Assembly: GCF_002127325.2 (NCBI RefSeq) | Contig: NC_035439.2 | Span: 2,886,549 to 2,950,548 of the forward strand | DNA from: Helianthus annuus | Taxonomy: Eukaryota > Streptophyta > Magnoliopsida > Asterales > Asteraceae | Length of the DNA stretch: 64,000 bases | Direction: 5' to 3' | In this document: in pieces, positions 1 through 13,200 of the stretch | How the letters are laid out: each line of letters starts with the position of its first letter | Numbering within the stretch: the first letter of the stretch is position 1 | Program-made: the position numbers and the translations under genes | Notes under the pieces: model-generated | Database searches by the model: none | Told to the model about the DNA's origin: nothing | What the model saw: only the letters and a program-made list of their open reading frames with translations

Positions 1-3000
1 TTGTTCATTCAGATACGGCATCGAGTTTGCGAGACTATTCGTGATGCTTAGGAAGCTAATACCAGCCCATTTCGTATAGTACCTGCACTTAATCTTTTGG
101 GGAAAATACGTCAGTTTACACTGGTAAATACATTCAACTGACACATTTGAAAATGTTTACTAAAATTGATTTGAATGCACAAGGCACAAACTCTTTTATA
201 ACTTTGGGAAAATTATTAAAATCTTGTGAACGTTTTACATGTTCTTTTATGCGTTCAGTAGCCCGGGTCGTGCCGGGTTAAAGATTTATAGACACACCAC
301 ATTGCGTAAAACCGTAGTATAAAAACCAACGGCTACGTCTTTTAATTTAATGTCGACAATATATACCGGGTGTACGCCTACACCGGGATGTCGATGGTCG
401 TGGCCATTTCGTAAAATGATGCCAAGGATATCCGGGACAACGGTCATTAAACCCCCAAAGGCTTTTAAGAAACAAAACTGTTTAAATGAGCCGATCATAT
501 TATTTAATTAACCACCTAAGCGATGGAAAAATATAATGCTCAATCAAGCGGTATTAACATACCGTAACCCAAGCCCCGTATAGGGGAAATAAGTTAAAAT
601 ATTTACCTTTGCAAGTATATATCCTTAGTTCGATTAAATCGCAGATAGCTTTTACCGGGGCTCCTAATCTGGAACGAAGGTTTTAATTAACCTCTTAGAA
701 TCCTAACGGGTCCTTATATTAGCCGTAGCCTAGACCGGTTGGTTCCGATATATATAGATATGGTTTAATCGCGCGAAAAGGCGAAAAACCGAGAGTGGAG
801 TGTGATTCTGACCCAACAAGTTCAGAGACTTGTTTTATATGGGTTTATGGTTCACACTCTGGAATTTGGGGTTCAAATAATATTATTTGACCCGTATCGG
901 CTAATTTATGAAAACTAGTTTCATAAGCCGAACCGTGCGGCGAAATAGGCGAAACGGTTAACCATGAGAGTCTTACGCTTATTTCCTAAGTCAATATGCC
1001 TTAAAGAGGTTGTGGTATCAGTAGGATACCTTCCGTGATGCCCGTAACGAGTTTAAGTTAATACTATGCCCCGTAGGGGTTTTTCGGTCATTTTAAAGAC
1101 TTTAAAAGGGCTTTTTCGAGTTCTACAGGAAATCTGAGTTTCCCGAACAGTTTTGTAAGGTCTAAAATACTTTAATTATTATTTAAAATCAGTAGCAACT
1201 GGAATCGGGTCAAAAGACCCTGTAGAACTCATGTTTTGGGCAAAAAGGGCATATTCGGTATTTACCGAACCGTAGCCATAACCGCAGGTTATGAGCAAGG
1301 TAAAAATTATTAAAAATCTTTAAAATTCCCAAAATATTAATTTATAACAGTGGATAAAAGTTTTTGGTGACGAATTCTTGGTTTAGATAGGCGTTATGCT
1401 AATTGCGCCTTTTATTACAAAAGTTTAATTAATTTGCGCTAATTAGCATATCTCCCATTCTAGACCTCGGATTGACGTGAAACTTTACGGACATGCTTAT
1501 AATTTAATAGGCAAGGTTCTGGTCCGTTCACGTGTCCGAAATACTCGTTTAAATTTCAAAATGGCGTTACGGTCAACTTTTAGGCGTTTAACGGAAATAC
1601 GTAAAAGACTCGGATAACTCATGAACCGATCACAGAGGTTGATACCATCATGTAACCTGGTCCTACGAGAGTCCTAAGGTATATCTATACCTCACTAAAA
1701 CGGGTCAGAACTGAAGTCAAAGCAAAAGTCAAACTTTTGCGACATTCGGCTCCGAACCGGGTCAATATAGCAAATGGTCGATTCAAACGAGCGCAAACAA
1801 GTTTATATACTTAATATCATATTTTATGAGCGTCAAAACAGGTTTCTTAGTATGTACATTACAGATTATGCATAAATCGCTAAAATAGCTTTCTGTTGAC
1901 TTTTTAAGTGCGCGTTTGACTCGATTTTTGACATAGTTAGAGTGGTGATCAGGGGGAACCCTTTTAGAGGTTTATTACCCACATAAATACAAACTCAAAA
2001 CCACTTTTGATTCGTCATAAGACTGAACCATTTGCAAGTTATTGTAATGACAACCGTTAGTTACGACGGTTGTGTTTATAAGCTATAACTATGGAAATGT
2101 ATGACCAAAATGGTTATGAACGACTTACAGAAGTGGTATCTTGCTTAGAGAGCAGAAGGGAATGCTAGAGAGCTCTTAGAATGATCAGATAGAAGTGTTT
2201 GTGTTGTGGTGAATGTTATGAACCAAATGTGCTTATTTATAGTGTTCACAAGACCTCAAGATCATCAACTCAGTCTACCTTTGATCATGGATCATGGGCA
2301 GGTGTCCCTAAGTGATATGGGTCGAGTAGGGGGCACCCATGCTCCATTAATTGGTTGTTTGGTCGTTCAAAGGCTCCAAAAGGCAAGATGTTACAACTTT
2401 CTGCATCTGGGTGTCTAATGCGGCCCGCATGGGAGTTCCATGCGTTTATAATGCGGGTCGCCTGAGATCCAATTATCAGACGCGTATATTAGGAGGCTCG
2501 CGGCCCGCCTCAACTTATCCCTAACCTTCACGCGGGTCGCGAGAGGTTATAAATTCAGAAATTTTAAATCTTTTGTCATGATTGCGAAATCCTGGTAATT
2601 AATAACGAAATCTTTCGTAATGATTTACCTGACCCTTCGGGTTTGAAGGGGTAACTTTGCGGTTTGGCCCTCGGTTAATTACAACTAAGGACCTCGTGTT
2701 ATTTACCCGCGTTGTTAAGTCCCCGGTTTGTTTATTACTTATTCAGAAAGCCTTAACTTTCATTATTGACGCTTTTAACCCTTCTCCTACGAATTCGATC
2801 GTAACTTTCTCGTTTCATAACGAAACTTCGCGAAATTTATATATTATATTTTAGTGAGTGTATATTACCTTTACAAAGCCTTGGGAACGTTAAAGGGTCA
2901 CTCAGAGGTATAATTAAACATGTTGACACAGTTAATCCCTGTAGCCTGTAATCTCTCACTTTCTTTCGTGTTTCGCTTTCGTACGATCTATGATACATTC

Positions 3001-3187
3001 GTTTGAAGGTTCAAGCATTTATTTAGGGTTACTATACAGTATATTTACCCTTGTTGACATTTATAACCCTCGAATTTATATACTTTCAAGGTTTGTCAAA
3101 ATTAGTCCTTTATTTAATATCAATGCCACGTGTAAACAAATGACACGTGTTAACACATCATTGGACGCAAAAATTCGAGGTGTTACA
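1..3187 (-). repeat. 3' LTR of the Tekay-like element, truncated at its distal end
   Basis: This is a direct copy of 10489-13670. Its proximal end at 3187 (plus-strand GAGGTGTTACA) matches the end of the right LTR at 13670. Scattered single-base differences distinguish the copies, for example the CGCAGATAG/CGCCGATAG pair near 645 and 11125. Short ORFs inside it (such as those near 2206-2418 and 2657-2854) have direct counterparts in the right LTR and are not believed to be genes. Confidence 0.95.
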
Positions 3188-3205
3188 TCCTCACCCCCTT
3201 AAAAT
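3188..3205 (-). promoter_or_regulatory. Polypurine tract of the Tekay-like element
   Basis: On the minus strand an AAGGGGGTGAGGA run directly precedes the TGTAACACC start of the 3' LTR. This is the expected position of the plus-strand DNA primer for reverse transcription. Confidence 0.8.
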
Positions 3206-3222
3206 AAATCTCGACCCGAGAT

Positions 3223-6200
3223 TTACTCAAATAAATAGGGGTACTTTTCTTTCATTGTGTCTTCGACTTCCCACGTATATTCGGGACCTCTACGAGCATC
3301 CCATTTGACTTTTACAATCGGTACGCGCTTTCTTCGAAGCTTCTTCACCTGCCGATCCTCAATCGACAAAGGTTTTTCTATAAACTTTAAGCTCTCATCT
3401 ATATGCACATCTGTGTGTGGAATCACCAATGATTCATCGGCGAAGCACTTTTTGAGATTGCAGATGTGGAACACATTGTGAATTCCATTGAGCTCTTCAG
3501 GCAAGTTCAACTTATAGGCGACTGATCCGACTCGTTCAATGACCTCAAAAGGTCCTATGTATCTCGGACTCAGTTTGCCTTTCTTGCCGAAACGCATCAC
3601 CCCCTTCCAGGGTGATACCTTAAGCAACACTTTTTCACCTACTTCGAAGTGAAGATCCTTACGTTTTGGATCAGCGTAGCTTTTCTGCCTATCGCGGGCA
3701 GCCTTGAGACGTTCCCGGATCTGAACAATCTTGTCCGTTGTCTGGAAAACAATCTCTGGTCCTGATAGTTGGACCTCTCCTACTTCCGCCCAACAAACAG
3801 GCGATCTACATTTCCTACCGTATAATGCCTCGAAAGGCGCAGCCTTTATGCTGGTGTGGTAGCTATTATTGTAGGAGAATTCGATCAGGGGTAGATTCTT
3901 ATCCCAGTTACCGCCTAAATCGATTGCACACGCACGAAGCATGTCTTCTAGCGTTTGGATAGTACGCTCACTTTGACCGTCCGTCTGTGGATGGTAAGCC
4001 GTACTAAAGTTTAAACGCGTGCCCAAAGATTGCTGGAAACTCTTCCAGAAGTGAGACGTGTATCTAGTATCCCTGTCCGAGATAATAGTCACAGGTATGC
4101 CGTGTAAGGCTACAATCTTATCAACATAAAGTTGGGCTAACATATCGGAGCTATACGTCTCCTTGATGGGTAGAAAATGAGCTGATTTAGTCAGCCTATC
4201 AACTATGACCCATATTGTATCGTTTCCTTTCCTGGTTTTGGGTAACTTGGTTATGAAGTCCATAGTTACGCATTCCCACTTCCACTCGGGAAGTTCAGGC
4301 TGTTGTAGCAAGCCAGACGGCTTTTGGTGCTCGGCTTTTACTTGAGCACAAGTCAAGCACTTTGCTACGTGGGCGGCCACAGACTTTTTCAAGCCTATCC
4401 ACCAATAATTTGCCTTTAAATCTTGATACATTTTGTCAGCACCAGGATGGACTGAGTATTTGGAACTATGGGCTTCCTGGAGGATAACATCTCGTAGTCC
4501 TCCATAAATCGGAACCCATATACGTCCGTTCAGTCTAAGGATTCCATCCTTGCTAAGAGTCAACTGCTCCTCAGTTACTCCTAACTTTTCATTAGGGTAA
4601 TTAGCTTCCAACACAGCCTCTCGCTGTGCAGCTAATATCCTTTCAATCAAATTGTTCTTGACCTCAATGCTCTTGGCATTGATTCGAATAGGTTTTACCC
4701 TTTCTTTCCTGCTTAAGGCATCAGCGACCACATTCGCTTTGCCGGGATGGTACCTGATCTCGCAATCATAGTCATTCAAGGTTTCCATCCAACGACGCTG
4801 CCTCATGTTCAACTCCTTCTGGTTGAACAGGTGCTGGAGGCTTTTGTGATCAGAATAAATCACAAATTTAATACCATAAAGGTAATGCCTCCACAATTTC
4901 AGTGCAAATACAACGGCACCCAACTCCAAATCATGGGTGGTGTAATTCTTTTCGTGCACTTTTAATTGTCTTGAAGCATAGGCAATCACCTTGCCCTTCT
5001 GCATAAGCACACACCCCATGCCTGTGTGTGATGCATCGCAGTAAACTACGAATTCTTCTGTACCCTCAGGTAAGGTCAACACAGGTGCGTTGCTTAGCTT
5101 TTGCTTCAGTATTTCGAAGGACTCTTGCTGCTTTGGGCCCCAAATAAACTTTTCTTTCTTCTTGGTTAGGGAAGTCAAGGGCGCAGCAATCCTCGAAAAA
5201 TTTTCAATAAACCTCCTGTAGTACCCTGCTAACCCCAGGAAACTACGGATCTCGGTAGGCGTCTTTGGCTCTTGCCAGTTCATGACTGCCTCTACCTCAG
5301 CGGGATCTACTTGGATACCATGCTCACTCACAACGTGCCCTAAAAACTGAACCTCTCGTAGCCAGAATTCACATTTCGAGAATTTGGCGTAGAGTTTCTC
5401 ACGCTGTAGTAATTCGAGAATGCAACGGAGGTGCTTCTCGTGGTCAGCTTGGTTCTTGGAATATATAAGGATATCGTCGATGAAGACTATGACAAATTTG
5501 TCCAAATACGGCTTGCAGACGCGATTCATGAGATCCATGAACGCAGCCGGTGCATTCGTGAGCCCAAAAGGCATCACTAGGAACTCGTAATGACCATAGC
5601 AAGTCCGAAATGCTGTCTTATGTACATCATCATCTCTGACCTTTAGCTGATGATAGCCCGACCTCAAGTCGATCTTCGAGAAATAGCTCGCTCCTTGCAG
5701 CTGATCGAACAGATCGTCGATCCTTGGCAAAGGATATCTATTCTTTATAGTCACTTTATTTAGCTCTCGATAGTCGATGCACAACCGCATCGATCCGTCC
5801 TTCTTCTTTACAAATAGGACTGGTGCTCCCCAGGGAGATGAACTAGGTCTGATAAAACCTCTCGCCAGCAGTTCATCCAACTGGGTCCTCAGTTCTTTCA
5901 TTTCCGTTGGAGCTAGCCTGTAAGGTGCTCTAGCTATCGGAGCCGCTCCAGGAATGATGTCTATTCTGAACTCCACTTGTCTATCTGGTGGCAAACCAGG
6001 TAGTTCTTCAGGAAAAACTTCGGGGTATTCAGAAATGACAGGAAGATCCTCGATCTTCGGCTTAGGTTCTTCTATTATCACCTGAGCCATGTAAATTACA
6101 CAGCCTCTGTTTAAACACCTTGAAGCTTTGAGCATAGATACGTCCTCGGGTAACCCGTACTGCGTATCTCCTCGAATGGTAAGAGATTCACCACTCGGAG

Positions 6201-7770
6201 TCTTTAAAACTATATGCCTTTTGCCGCAAATGATTTGGGCCTGATTACGGGATAACCAGTCCATGCCTAGGACTATGTCGAAACCCGCTAGTTTGAAGGG
6301 AAGTAGAGATAGAGGAAAAGAATGGTTCCTAATGGACATTTCGCATCCTTCTAAAACAGTTGAGACGGTTTCTATCGTGCCGTCTGCTAACTCTACTTCG
6401 TATTTCACATCAAGGGTTTTGATAGGCATATTTAGTAGTTGGCAAAATTTCTGGTCTACAAAGGATTTATCAGCGCCAGAATCGAATAGTACTCTTGCAA
6501 ATATATTATTTACGAGAAAAGTACCTGTAAGCACATTGTCGTTCTGAACCGCTTCCTTTGCATCCATGCGAAAAACTCTCGCATTTGACTTCTTTGTCTC
6601 TTCCGCCTTCTTGGCATACTTAGGGCAGTTACTCTTGATGTGCCCCTTTTCGTTGCAACCATAGCAGGTTGCATCCTTGATCTTTTTGCACTCCACAGTC
6701 TTATGATCCTTGGACTTGCATAGTCCACAGGAAGGAGTCTTTGATTGCGACTGTGAGTTTGATGCAAATCTACATTTCCCAGAGTGGGGTTTCTTGCAGA
6801 TTTTGCAGTTGGGCCTTTCACCAGCTTGCCCATCTTTCTTTGCCTCCGACCCCCTTTTGCCTTCACCGTTTCCACGGTGCTTCTTCCCTGATCTTCGTGA
6901 GGTATCATCCTCACGTTTTCTCTTCTCAGCCTCCTTGCTCCTTAGTGTCCTCAGACGGACAGCGTCTAAGGTGAAAGACAAGGAGAGGTCAGTAACTGAC
7001 CTGAAGGTCGTCGGCCGGGAGGCCTTTACGCTAGCCTTTATTGCAGGCTCTAATCCCCCAATGAAACGGGCAATTCTTCTGGGTTCTGGTGTCACAAGGT
7101 ATGGGACCATGCGAGACATCGTATTGAAGCTCGTCAAATATGCCTGGCAGTCCAGGTTCGTCATCACCAGTGACACAAAATCAGCCTCGATCTTCTCAAC
7201 CTCATGCTGAGGGCAGTAGTTTTCCTTAATGAGAGTAATAAATTCCTCCCAGGTCATCTTGTACAAAGCAGACTTACCAGATGCCTGCACCAACGCTCTC
7301 CACCATGCCAGGGCCTCGCCCTTGAATGACTGGGACACATACTTCACCACATCCCTCTCTGCACACCCGCTGATGTCCACAATAGTGTCCATCTCATCTA
7401 GCCAGGTGATACAATCAACAGCACCTTTCTCCCCTGTAAATTCCCGGGGCTTACAAGATACAAAGTATTTGTAGGTGCAACCCTTAGCATTGGATGCATC
7501 AGTATATTCTCTATCGCGATGAACGCTGTTCTCAGTGGACGAGTGTTTGTCGTCATCTTTCTTGGGTTGAGAGGGTGGTTTGGAGTGTGTCTTGGGTTTA
7601 GAGGGTGGTTTTGATACAGTTCTGCCTGCAGACTCAGTATATTGACGATCAAGAGCTGCCTGAACAGCATTGTCAATCAGAGCCTTTAGTTGTGCGCCTG
7701 TCAGATGCACTGGCGCATTGTCGTAGTCATCTTCATTTGTATGGCTATTCTCTCCGTTGGGATCCGCCAT
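3223..7770 (-). CDS. gag-pol: Gag-pol polyprotein of a Ty3/Gypsy chromovirus, intact, 1515 codons
   Basis: One uninterrupted frame encodes all the proteins an LTR retrotransposon needs. A retrotransposon gag core (about residues 95-260) is followed by a CCHC zinc knuckle, [14 protein letters not shown], near residue 368. The aspartic protease motif [10 protein letters not shown] lies near 428. Reverse transcriptase has its catalytic [10 protein letters not shown] near 762, and RNase H shows [10 protein letters not shown] near 907. The integrase zinc-binding [11 protein letters not shown]...CLTC lies near 1107-1140, with its catalytic core beginning at MDFITKLPK. The last 55 residues ([18 protein letters not shown]) look like the chromodomain typical of chromovirus integrases. 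The ATG is 55 codons before the first conserved gag stretch, and nothing in the frame is broken. With about 99% identical LTRs, the element may still be competent, and it could act as a helper for pol-less relatives such as the element at 52645. Confidence 0.95.
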   Translation of the reverse strand: MADPNGENSHTNEDDYDNAPVHLTGAQLKALIDNAVQAALDRQYTESAGRTVSKPPSKPKTHSKPPSQPKKDDDKHSSTENSVHRDREYTDASNAKGCTYKYFVSCKPREFTGEKGAVDCITWLDEMDTIVDISGCAERDVVKYVSQSFKGEALAWWRALVQASGKSALYKMTWEEFITLIKENYCPQHEVEKIEADFVSLVMTNLDCQAYLTSFNTMSRMVPYLVTPEPRRIARFIGGLEPAIKASVKASRPTTFRSVTDLSLSFTLDAVRLRTLRSKEAEKRKREDDTSRRSGKKHRGNGEGKRGSEAKKDGQAGERPNCKICKKPHSGKCRFASNSQSQSKTPSCGLCKSKDHKTVECKKIKDATCYGCNEKGHIKSNCPKYAKKAEETKKSNARVFRMDAKEAVQNDNVLTGTFLVNNIFARVLFDSGADKSFVDQKFCQLLNMPIKTLDVKYEVELADGTIETVSTVLEGCEMSIRNHSFPLSLLPFKLAGFDIVLGMDWLSRNQAQIICGKRHIVLKTPSGESLTIRGDTQYGLPEDVSMLKASRCLNRGCVIYMAQVIIEEPKPKIEDLPVISEYPEVFPEELPGLPPDRQVEFRIDIIPGAAPIARAPYRLAPTEMKELRTQLDELLARGFIRPSSSPWGAPVLFVKKKDGSMRLCIDYRELNKVTIKNRYPLPRIDDLFDQLQGASYFSKIDLRSGYHQLKVRDDDVHKTAFRTCYGHYEFLVMPFGLTNAPAAFMDLMNRVCKPYLDKFVIVFIDDILIYSKNQADHEKHLRCILELLQREKLYAKFSKCEFWLREVQFLGHVVSEHGIQVDPAEVEAVMNWQEPKTPTEIRSFLGLAGYYRRFIENFSRIAAPLTSLTKKKEKFIWGPKQQESFEILKQKLSNAPVLTLPEGTEEFVVYCDASHTGMGCVLMQKGKVIAYASRQLKVHEKNYTTHDLELGAVVFALKLWRHYLYGIKFVIYSDHKSLQHLFNQKELNMRQRRWMETLNDYDCEIRYHPGKANVVADALSRKERVKPIRINAKSIEVKNNLIERILAAQREAVLEANYPNEKLGVTEEQLTLSKDGILRLNGRIWVPIYGGLRDVILQEAHSSKYSVHPGADKMYQDLKANYWWIGLKKSVAAHVAKCLTCAQVKAEHQKPSGLLQQPELPEWKWECVTMDFITKLPKTRKGNDTIWVIVDRLTKSAHFLPIKETYSSDMLAQLYVDKIVALHGIPVTIISDRDTRYTSHFWKSFQQSLGTRLNFSTAYHPQTDGQSERTIQTLEDMLRACAIDLGGNWDKNLPLIEFSYNNSYHTSIKAAPFEALYGRKCRSPVCWAEVGEVQLSGPEIVFQTTDKIVQIRERLKAARDRQKSYADPKRKDLHFEVGEKVLLKVSPWKGVMRFGKKGKLSPRYIGPFEVIERVGSVAYKLNLPEELNGIHNVFHICNLKKCFADESLVIPHTDVHIDESLKFIEKPLSIEDRQVKKLRRKRVPIVKVKWDARRGPEYTWEVEDTMKEKYPYLFE

Positions 7771-8098
7771 TGTAACTTGAATCTGTTACAGAAGATAACA
7801 AAATTTTATTCAGGAGATTATTATATAATTGTCTTTTATGACAATTTGTCAACCATGGTAACAGAGACCATATTTGGTTAACTTATTACTTCATTAGATA
7901 TTAGGATTTGAATATATCCTATTTCAGCTATATCAATAATATTGGCGGCGTAAAGCCTAATCACGAGGATGTTTTATACCATTAGCCGAGATTTCAGAGA
8001 ATCAAAGGCATAGAGAATTGAACCGTAGTTCTTTTATCTCTTTCTGACAGGGAGTCATAGACCACCACTGCCTTTTTGTCTTTATAAGACAATTATTA

Positions 8099-8357
8099 CG
8101 GCCCATAGGCACTACACCTCTAATGGATGTTTTAATATGGTTGGCCCGTAGGCACTACATCACTAATGGATGTTTTAATAATATTGGCCCGTAGGCACTA
8201 CATCACTAATGGATGTTTTAATAAGGTTGGCCCGTAGGCACTACATCGCTAATGGATGTTTTAATAAGATTGGCCCGTAGGCACTACATCACTAATGGAT
8301 GTTTTAATAAGATTGGCCCGTAGGCACTACATCACTAATGGATGTTTTAATAAGATT
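8099..8357. repeat. Six-copy 43-bp tandem repeat between extra ORF and gag-pol
   Basis: The unit GGCCCGTAGGCACTACATCA... recurs with a 43-bp period about six times, with few differences among the inner copies. It lies in the 1.1-kb spacer 7771-8890, where I see no other gene. A looser repeat follows at 8740-8850 (variants of GTCCACGCAGGGACT, about four units). In the element's sense this is the leader between the extra ORF and gag, so it could influence packaging or translation; that is speculation. Confidence 0.85.
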
Positions 8358-8890
8358 GATCACTTGCATAGGTGATTTAACCCATGATTTATAAATCATT
8401 TAGTTGGGCTTTGAAATCCTTAAAGGATTATTGTATAAGAATGACGTGCATGATTTTAACGAATCACATCTGCCATGAATGTCAACGTGCTTGCAGCGGT
8501 TAACAGGGAATCTGAATCTTTTAATTAAGTCCTACCATCTTGACCGGATCTTAAAAGACACCAGGCTAGGTTTCACTCTTTAAGATTCTTTATTTAGGCA
8601 GGTCAATTTAAAAGGAATGGTTTTGATTTATTTCATACGTATTAAAACAAAACTCATAACATACATTCCAAAATCTCAAATACAATTACATATTGCCCTA
8701 AACGGGTCTTTCAAATAGTACATACCTCCATAGAGGTTTAAAATAAGTGACAAGTCCACGCAGGGACTAATACAAGATAGGTGTCCATGTAAGGATTAAA
8801 AGATAAGTCCACGTAGGGACTGAAATACGGTAAGTGTCCACGCAGGGACTTATTTCAAAATAGAAATTACATTAGTACAACTATTAAGGG

Positions 8891-10105
8891 CTAATGGTCA
8901 CGTTTCTTCTTTTTGCCCTTTAGTAGGTTCGCCAAGCCCTTGAGAAATCCTCGGTGGCTCTTTTTCTCTTCTTCGAACTCTCTCTCCACACGATCTAGTC
9001 GATAGAGTATCTCTTCCTGTTCAGGAGGAGAAAATCGTGGTTGTGGCGCTTGTTGCGGAACTGGGGGTCTGGGAGGTATTGGATACCCATGAGCTGAGTA
9101 GTCCGGTGGTCCCATGTTCCCATGAGCTCCGTCAGGGTAGCGCGCATTATATCTAGCCGACACCACATACGGGTCGCGCTCATAATTGTAGTTATATTGT
9201 GCTTGTGACGGTTCGAACGGGTTGTAAGCCGTTGGACCCGTGTAAGCAGGTATGGGTTGGTCGTACCCAAATGGTGGCGAATTTGGTGCAGCTGGTGCGG
9301 AGTTCGCCTCCTGTATAGGACTTGAAGGTCCTTCTTCTTGTAGTGGCGGATAGTGGCTACTACTAGAGTGTAGAGGGGTGCTGAAGTGGATACCCCCTCC
9401 TCCTCGTGTGGACATACGAGCATTTGTCCTCCTACGCCTTGGCGGATCAGGCATTACTGGTTGCGCCGGTGGCGGAGGTGGTGGCGTAACTGCCTCAAAG
9501 CGTGAATCCTCAGAGGGATCCTGTGGATGTTGCGGTTGTTGAGATGTCTGTTGAGGTGGCGTGTAGTACCACTCATGTCGGTCAAACAACACTTGGAAAC
9601 TGTCTGGCCCCTGATAGGGTGTGCCATGGAAGGATGACCCATCAGAGACTTCTATCGGATGCGTGGGCGTACCACGAGCAGGTTCAGTTGGATCAGTATC
9701 TTCATCCATATGGTCCTCGGAGAAGTGATCTTGTGGCCCTAGTGGAACAAAACCTGAAGGTTCATGTATGTAATCAGCCGGATTAAACTGTCCTATGTAG
9801 TATGGAGTAGGGTCGTCGTAATTTCGGTGCGATACCGAACGTTGTAGAGGTATAAAGGAAGGTTGTGGGTTGTTGGGATCATTCTCTGAGTTTGGCCCAA
9901 AGGAGTGCCGGTAGGATGGCGTCGAGCTGTGCGAGGTGGAATGCCTCGCGGGTTCGTAAAGATCTCTTCGTCGTTGTGGTTCTTCACTCCGTGTCATTGA
10001 AGGATGTCTTGTACCTGATGGTCCAGCTTCGTTATCGTGATGTGTCACGATATCTCCTCTGCCTCTTCTTCCCCTTCCTCTTCCTCGGAATATAACAGGT
10101 GGCAT
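8891..10105 (-). CDS. Extra upstream ORF of the Tekay-like element, 404 residues, function unknown
   Basis: This is a complete ATG-to-stop frame just downstream of the primer-binding site and upstream of gag-pol on the same strand. The product starts with an Arg/Gly-rich stretch (RGRGRGRRGRGD), resembling RNA-binding RGG tails. It continues as a Pro/Gln/Ser-rich low-complexity region with a PPPPPP run. It ends with a charged helix (RLDRVEREFEEEKKSH) and a lysine cluster, KGKKKKRD. I see no zinc knuckle, protease or polymerase motif and no signal peptide. I recall similar hypothetical proteins in Asteraceae genomes, which suggests conservation among related elements. A nucleic-acid-binding accessory role is inference. 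Plant chromoviruses usually have a single gag-pol frame, so this second gene is atypical. The 175 bp between it and the LTR (10106-10280) hold the leader and primer site. Confidence 0.75.
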   Translation of the reverse strand: MPPVIFRGRGRGRRGRGDIVTHHDNEAGPSGTRHPSMTRSEEPQRRRDLYEPARHSTSHSSTPSYRHSFGPNSENDPNNPQPSFIPLQRSVSHRNYDDPTPYYIGQFNPADYIHEPSGFVPLGPQDHFSEDHMDEDTDPTEPARGTPTHPIEVSDGSSFHGTPYQGPDSFQVLFDRHEWYYTPPQQTSQQPQHPQDPSEDSRFEAVTPPPPPPAQPVMPDPPRRRRTNARMSTRGGGGIHFSTPLHSSSSHYPPLQEEGPSSPIQEANSAPAAPNSPPFGYDQPIPAYTGPTAYNPFEPSQAQYNYNYERDPYVVSARYNARYPDGAHGNMGPPDYSAHGYPIPPRPPVPQQAPQPRFSPPEQEEILYRLDRVEREFEEEKKSHRGFLKGLANLLKGKKKKRDH

Positions 10106-10265
10106 TTTCCTGCTTTATAAAACTTTAAATTCCAATAATAAAAGAAAAGACAAAATTGGAATAACAATTTGAATTTGTCCTAAGTTCTTGTCTAGACTCA
10201 AGTATGTGCAATTGTGTCATTGAGATTAAACACAATGCCTAATGTGTTTAATTCACTCAATGTTG

Positions 10266-10277
10266 GCTCTGATACCA
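10266..10277 (-). promoter_or_regulatory. Primer-binding site, initiator Met tRNA
   Basis: The minus strand reads TGGTATCAGAGC three bases inside the 5' LTR. This is complementary to the 3' end of plant initiator methionine tRNA and is the standard minus-strand primer site of Ty3 and Copia elements. Confidence 0.92.
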
Positions 10278-10280
10278 ACC

Positions 10281-13200
10281 TGTCACACCCTGATTTCCAC
10301 GTGTCTCACCGGTGGGCCCGGTGGGGGATTACCGTGACGATGTTGGCAACAATATAGTCAAACCACACAATTATATAAATGCACAGCGGAAGCTTAAGAT
10401 AAATATATACTTCAACCTCTGATTGTAATATCAAATGTATTACAGAAGTCGAATATATCCACAGCGGATCAAAATAATAATAAAGTATTGTTCATTCAGA
10501 TACGGCATCGAGTTTGCGAGACTATTCGTGATGCTTAGGAAGCTAATACCAGCCCATTTCGTATAGTACCTGCACTTAATCTTTTGGGGAAAATACGTCA
10601 GTTTACACTGGTAAATACATTCAACTGACACATTTGAAAATGTTTACTAAAATTGATTTGAATGCACAAGGCACAAACTCTTTTATAACTTGGGAAAATT
10701 ATTAAAATCTTGTGAACGTTTTACATGTTCTTTTATGCGTTCAGTAGCCCGGGTCGTGCCGGGTTAAAGATTTATAGACACACCACATTGCGTAAAACCG
10801 TAGTATAAAAACCAACGGCTACGTCTTTTAATTTAATGTCGACAATATATACCGGGTGTACGCCTACACCGGGATGTCGATGGTCGTGGCCATTTCGTAA
10901 AATGATGCCAAGGATATCCGGGACAACGGTCATTAAACCCCCCAAAGGCTTTTAAGAAACAAAACTGTTTAAATGAGCCGATCATATTATTTAATTAACC
11001 ACCTAAGCGATGGAAAAATATAATGCTCAATCAAGCGGTATTAACATACCGTAACCCAAGCCCGTATAGGGGAAATAAGTTAAAGTATTTACCTTTGCAA
11101 GTATATATCCTTAGTTCGATTAAATCGCCGATAGCTTTTACCGGGGCTCCTAATCTGGAACGAAGGTTTTAATTAACCTCTTAGAATCCTAACGGGTCCT
11201 TATATTAGCCGTAGCCTAGACCGGTTGGTTCCGATATATATAGATATGGTTTAATCGCGCGAAAAGGCGAAAACCGAGAGTGGAGTGTGATTCTGACCCA
11301 ACAAGTTCAGAGACTTGTTTTATATGGGTTTATGGTTCACACTCTGGAATTTGGGGTTCAAATAATATTATTTGACCCGTATCGGCTAATTTATGAAAAC
11401 TAGTTTCATAAGCCGAACCGTGCGCGAAATAGGCGAAACGGTTAACCATGAGAGTCTTACGCTTATTTCCTAAGTCAATATGCCTTAAAGAGGTTGTGGT
11501 ATCAGTAGGATACCTTCCGTGATGCCCGTAACGAGTTTAAGTTAATACTATGCCCCGTAGGGGTTTTTCGGTCATTTTAAAGACTTTAAAAGGGCTTTTC
11601 GAGTTCTACAGGAAATCTGAGTTTCCCGAACAGTTTGTAAGGTCTAAAATACTTTAATTATTATTTAAAATCAGTAGCAACTGGAATCGGGTCAAAAGAC
11701 CTTGTAGAACTCATGTTTTGGGCAAAAAGGGCATATTCGGTATTTACCGAACCGTAGCCATAACCGCAGGTTATGAGCAAGGTAAAAATTATTAAAAATC
11801 TTTAAAATTCCCAAAATATTAATTTATAACAGTGGATAAAAGTTTTGGTGACGAATTCTTGGTTTAGATAGGCGTTATGCTAATTGCGCCTTTTATTACA
11901 AAAGTTTAATTAATTTGCGCTAATTAGCATATCTCCCATTCTAGACCTCGGATTGACGTGAAACTTTACCGACATGCTTATAATTTAATAGGCAAGGTTC
12001 TGGTCCATTCACGTGTCCGAAATACTCGTTTAAATTTCAAAATGGCGTTACGGTCAACTTTTAGGCGTTTAACGGAAATACGTAAAAGACTCGGATAACT
12101 CATGAACCGATCACAGAGGTTGATACCATCATGTAACCTGGTCCTACGAGAGTCCTAAGGTATATCTATACCTCACTAAAACGGGTCAGAACTGAAGTCA
12201 AAGCAAAAGTCAAACTTTTGCGACATTCGGCTCCGAACCGGGTCAATATAGCAAATGGTCGATTCAAACGAGCGCAAACAAGTTTATATACTTGATATCA
12301 TATTTTATGAGTGTCAAAACAGGTTTCTTAGTATGTACATTACAGATTATGCATAAATCGCTAAAATAGCTTTCTGTTGACTTTTTAAGTGCGCGTTTGA
12401 CTCGATTTTTGACATAGTTAGAGTGGTGATCAGGGGGAACCCTTTTAGAGGTTTATTACCCACATAAATACCAACTCAAAACCACTTTTGATTCGTCATA
12501 AGACTGAACCATTTTCAAGTTATTGTAATGACAACCGTTAGTTACGACGGTTGTGTTTATAAGCTATAACTATGGAAATGTATGACCAAAATGGTTATGA
12601 ACGACTTACAGAAGTGGTATCTTGCTTAGAGAGCAGAAGGGAATGCTAGAGAGCTCTTAGAATGATCAGATAGAAGTGTTTGTGTTGTGGTGAATGTTAT
12701 GAACCAAATGTGCTTATTTATAGTGTTCACAAGACCTCAAGATCATCACAACTCAGTCTACCTTTGATCATGGATCATGGGCAGGTGTCCCTAAGTGATA
12801 TGGGTCGAGTAGGGGGCACCCATGCTCCATTAATTGGTTGTTTGGTCGTTCAAAGGCTCCAAAAGGCAAGATGTTACAACTTTCTGCATCTGGGTGTCTA
12901 ATGCGGCCCGCATGGGAGTTCCATGCGTTTATAATGCGGGTCGCCTGAGATCCAATTATCAGACGCGTATATTAGGAGGCTCGAGGCCCGCCTCAACTTA
13001 TCCCTAACCTTCACGCGGGTCGCGAGAGGTTATAAATTCAGAAATTTTAAATCTTTTGTCATGATTGCGAAATCCTGGTAATTAATAACGAAATCTTTCG
13101 TAATGATTTACCTGACCTTTCGGGTTTGAAGGGGTAACTTTGCGGTTTGGCCCTCGGTTAATTGCAACTAAGGACCTCGTGTTATTTACCCGCGTTGTTA

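Noticed and set aside
6263..7210. Several ORFs of 77-166 codons on both strands
   Set aside because: Alternative-frame shadows of the intact gag-pol at 3223-7770.
8099..8357. CRISPR-like regular array
   Set aside because: Repeats are head-to-tail without unique spacers and the context is a plant retrotransposon.
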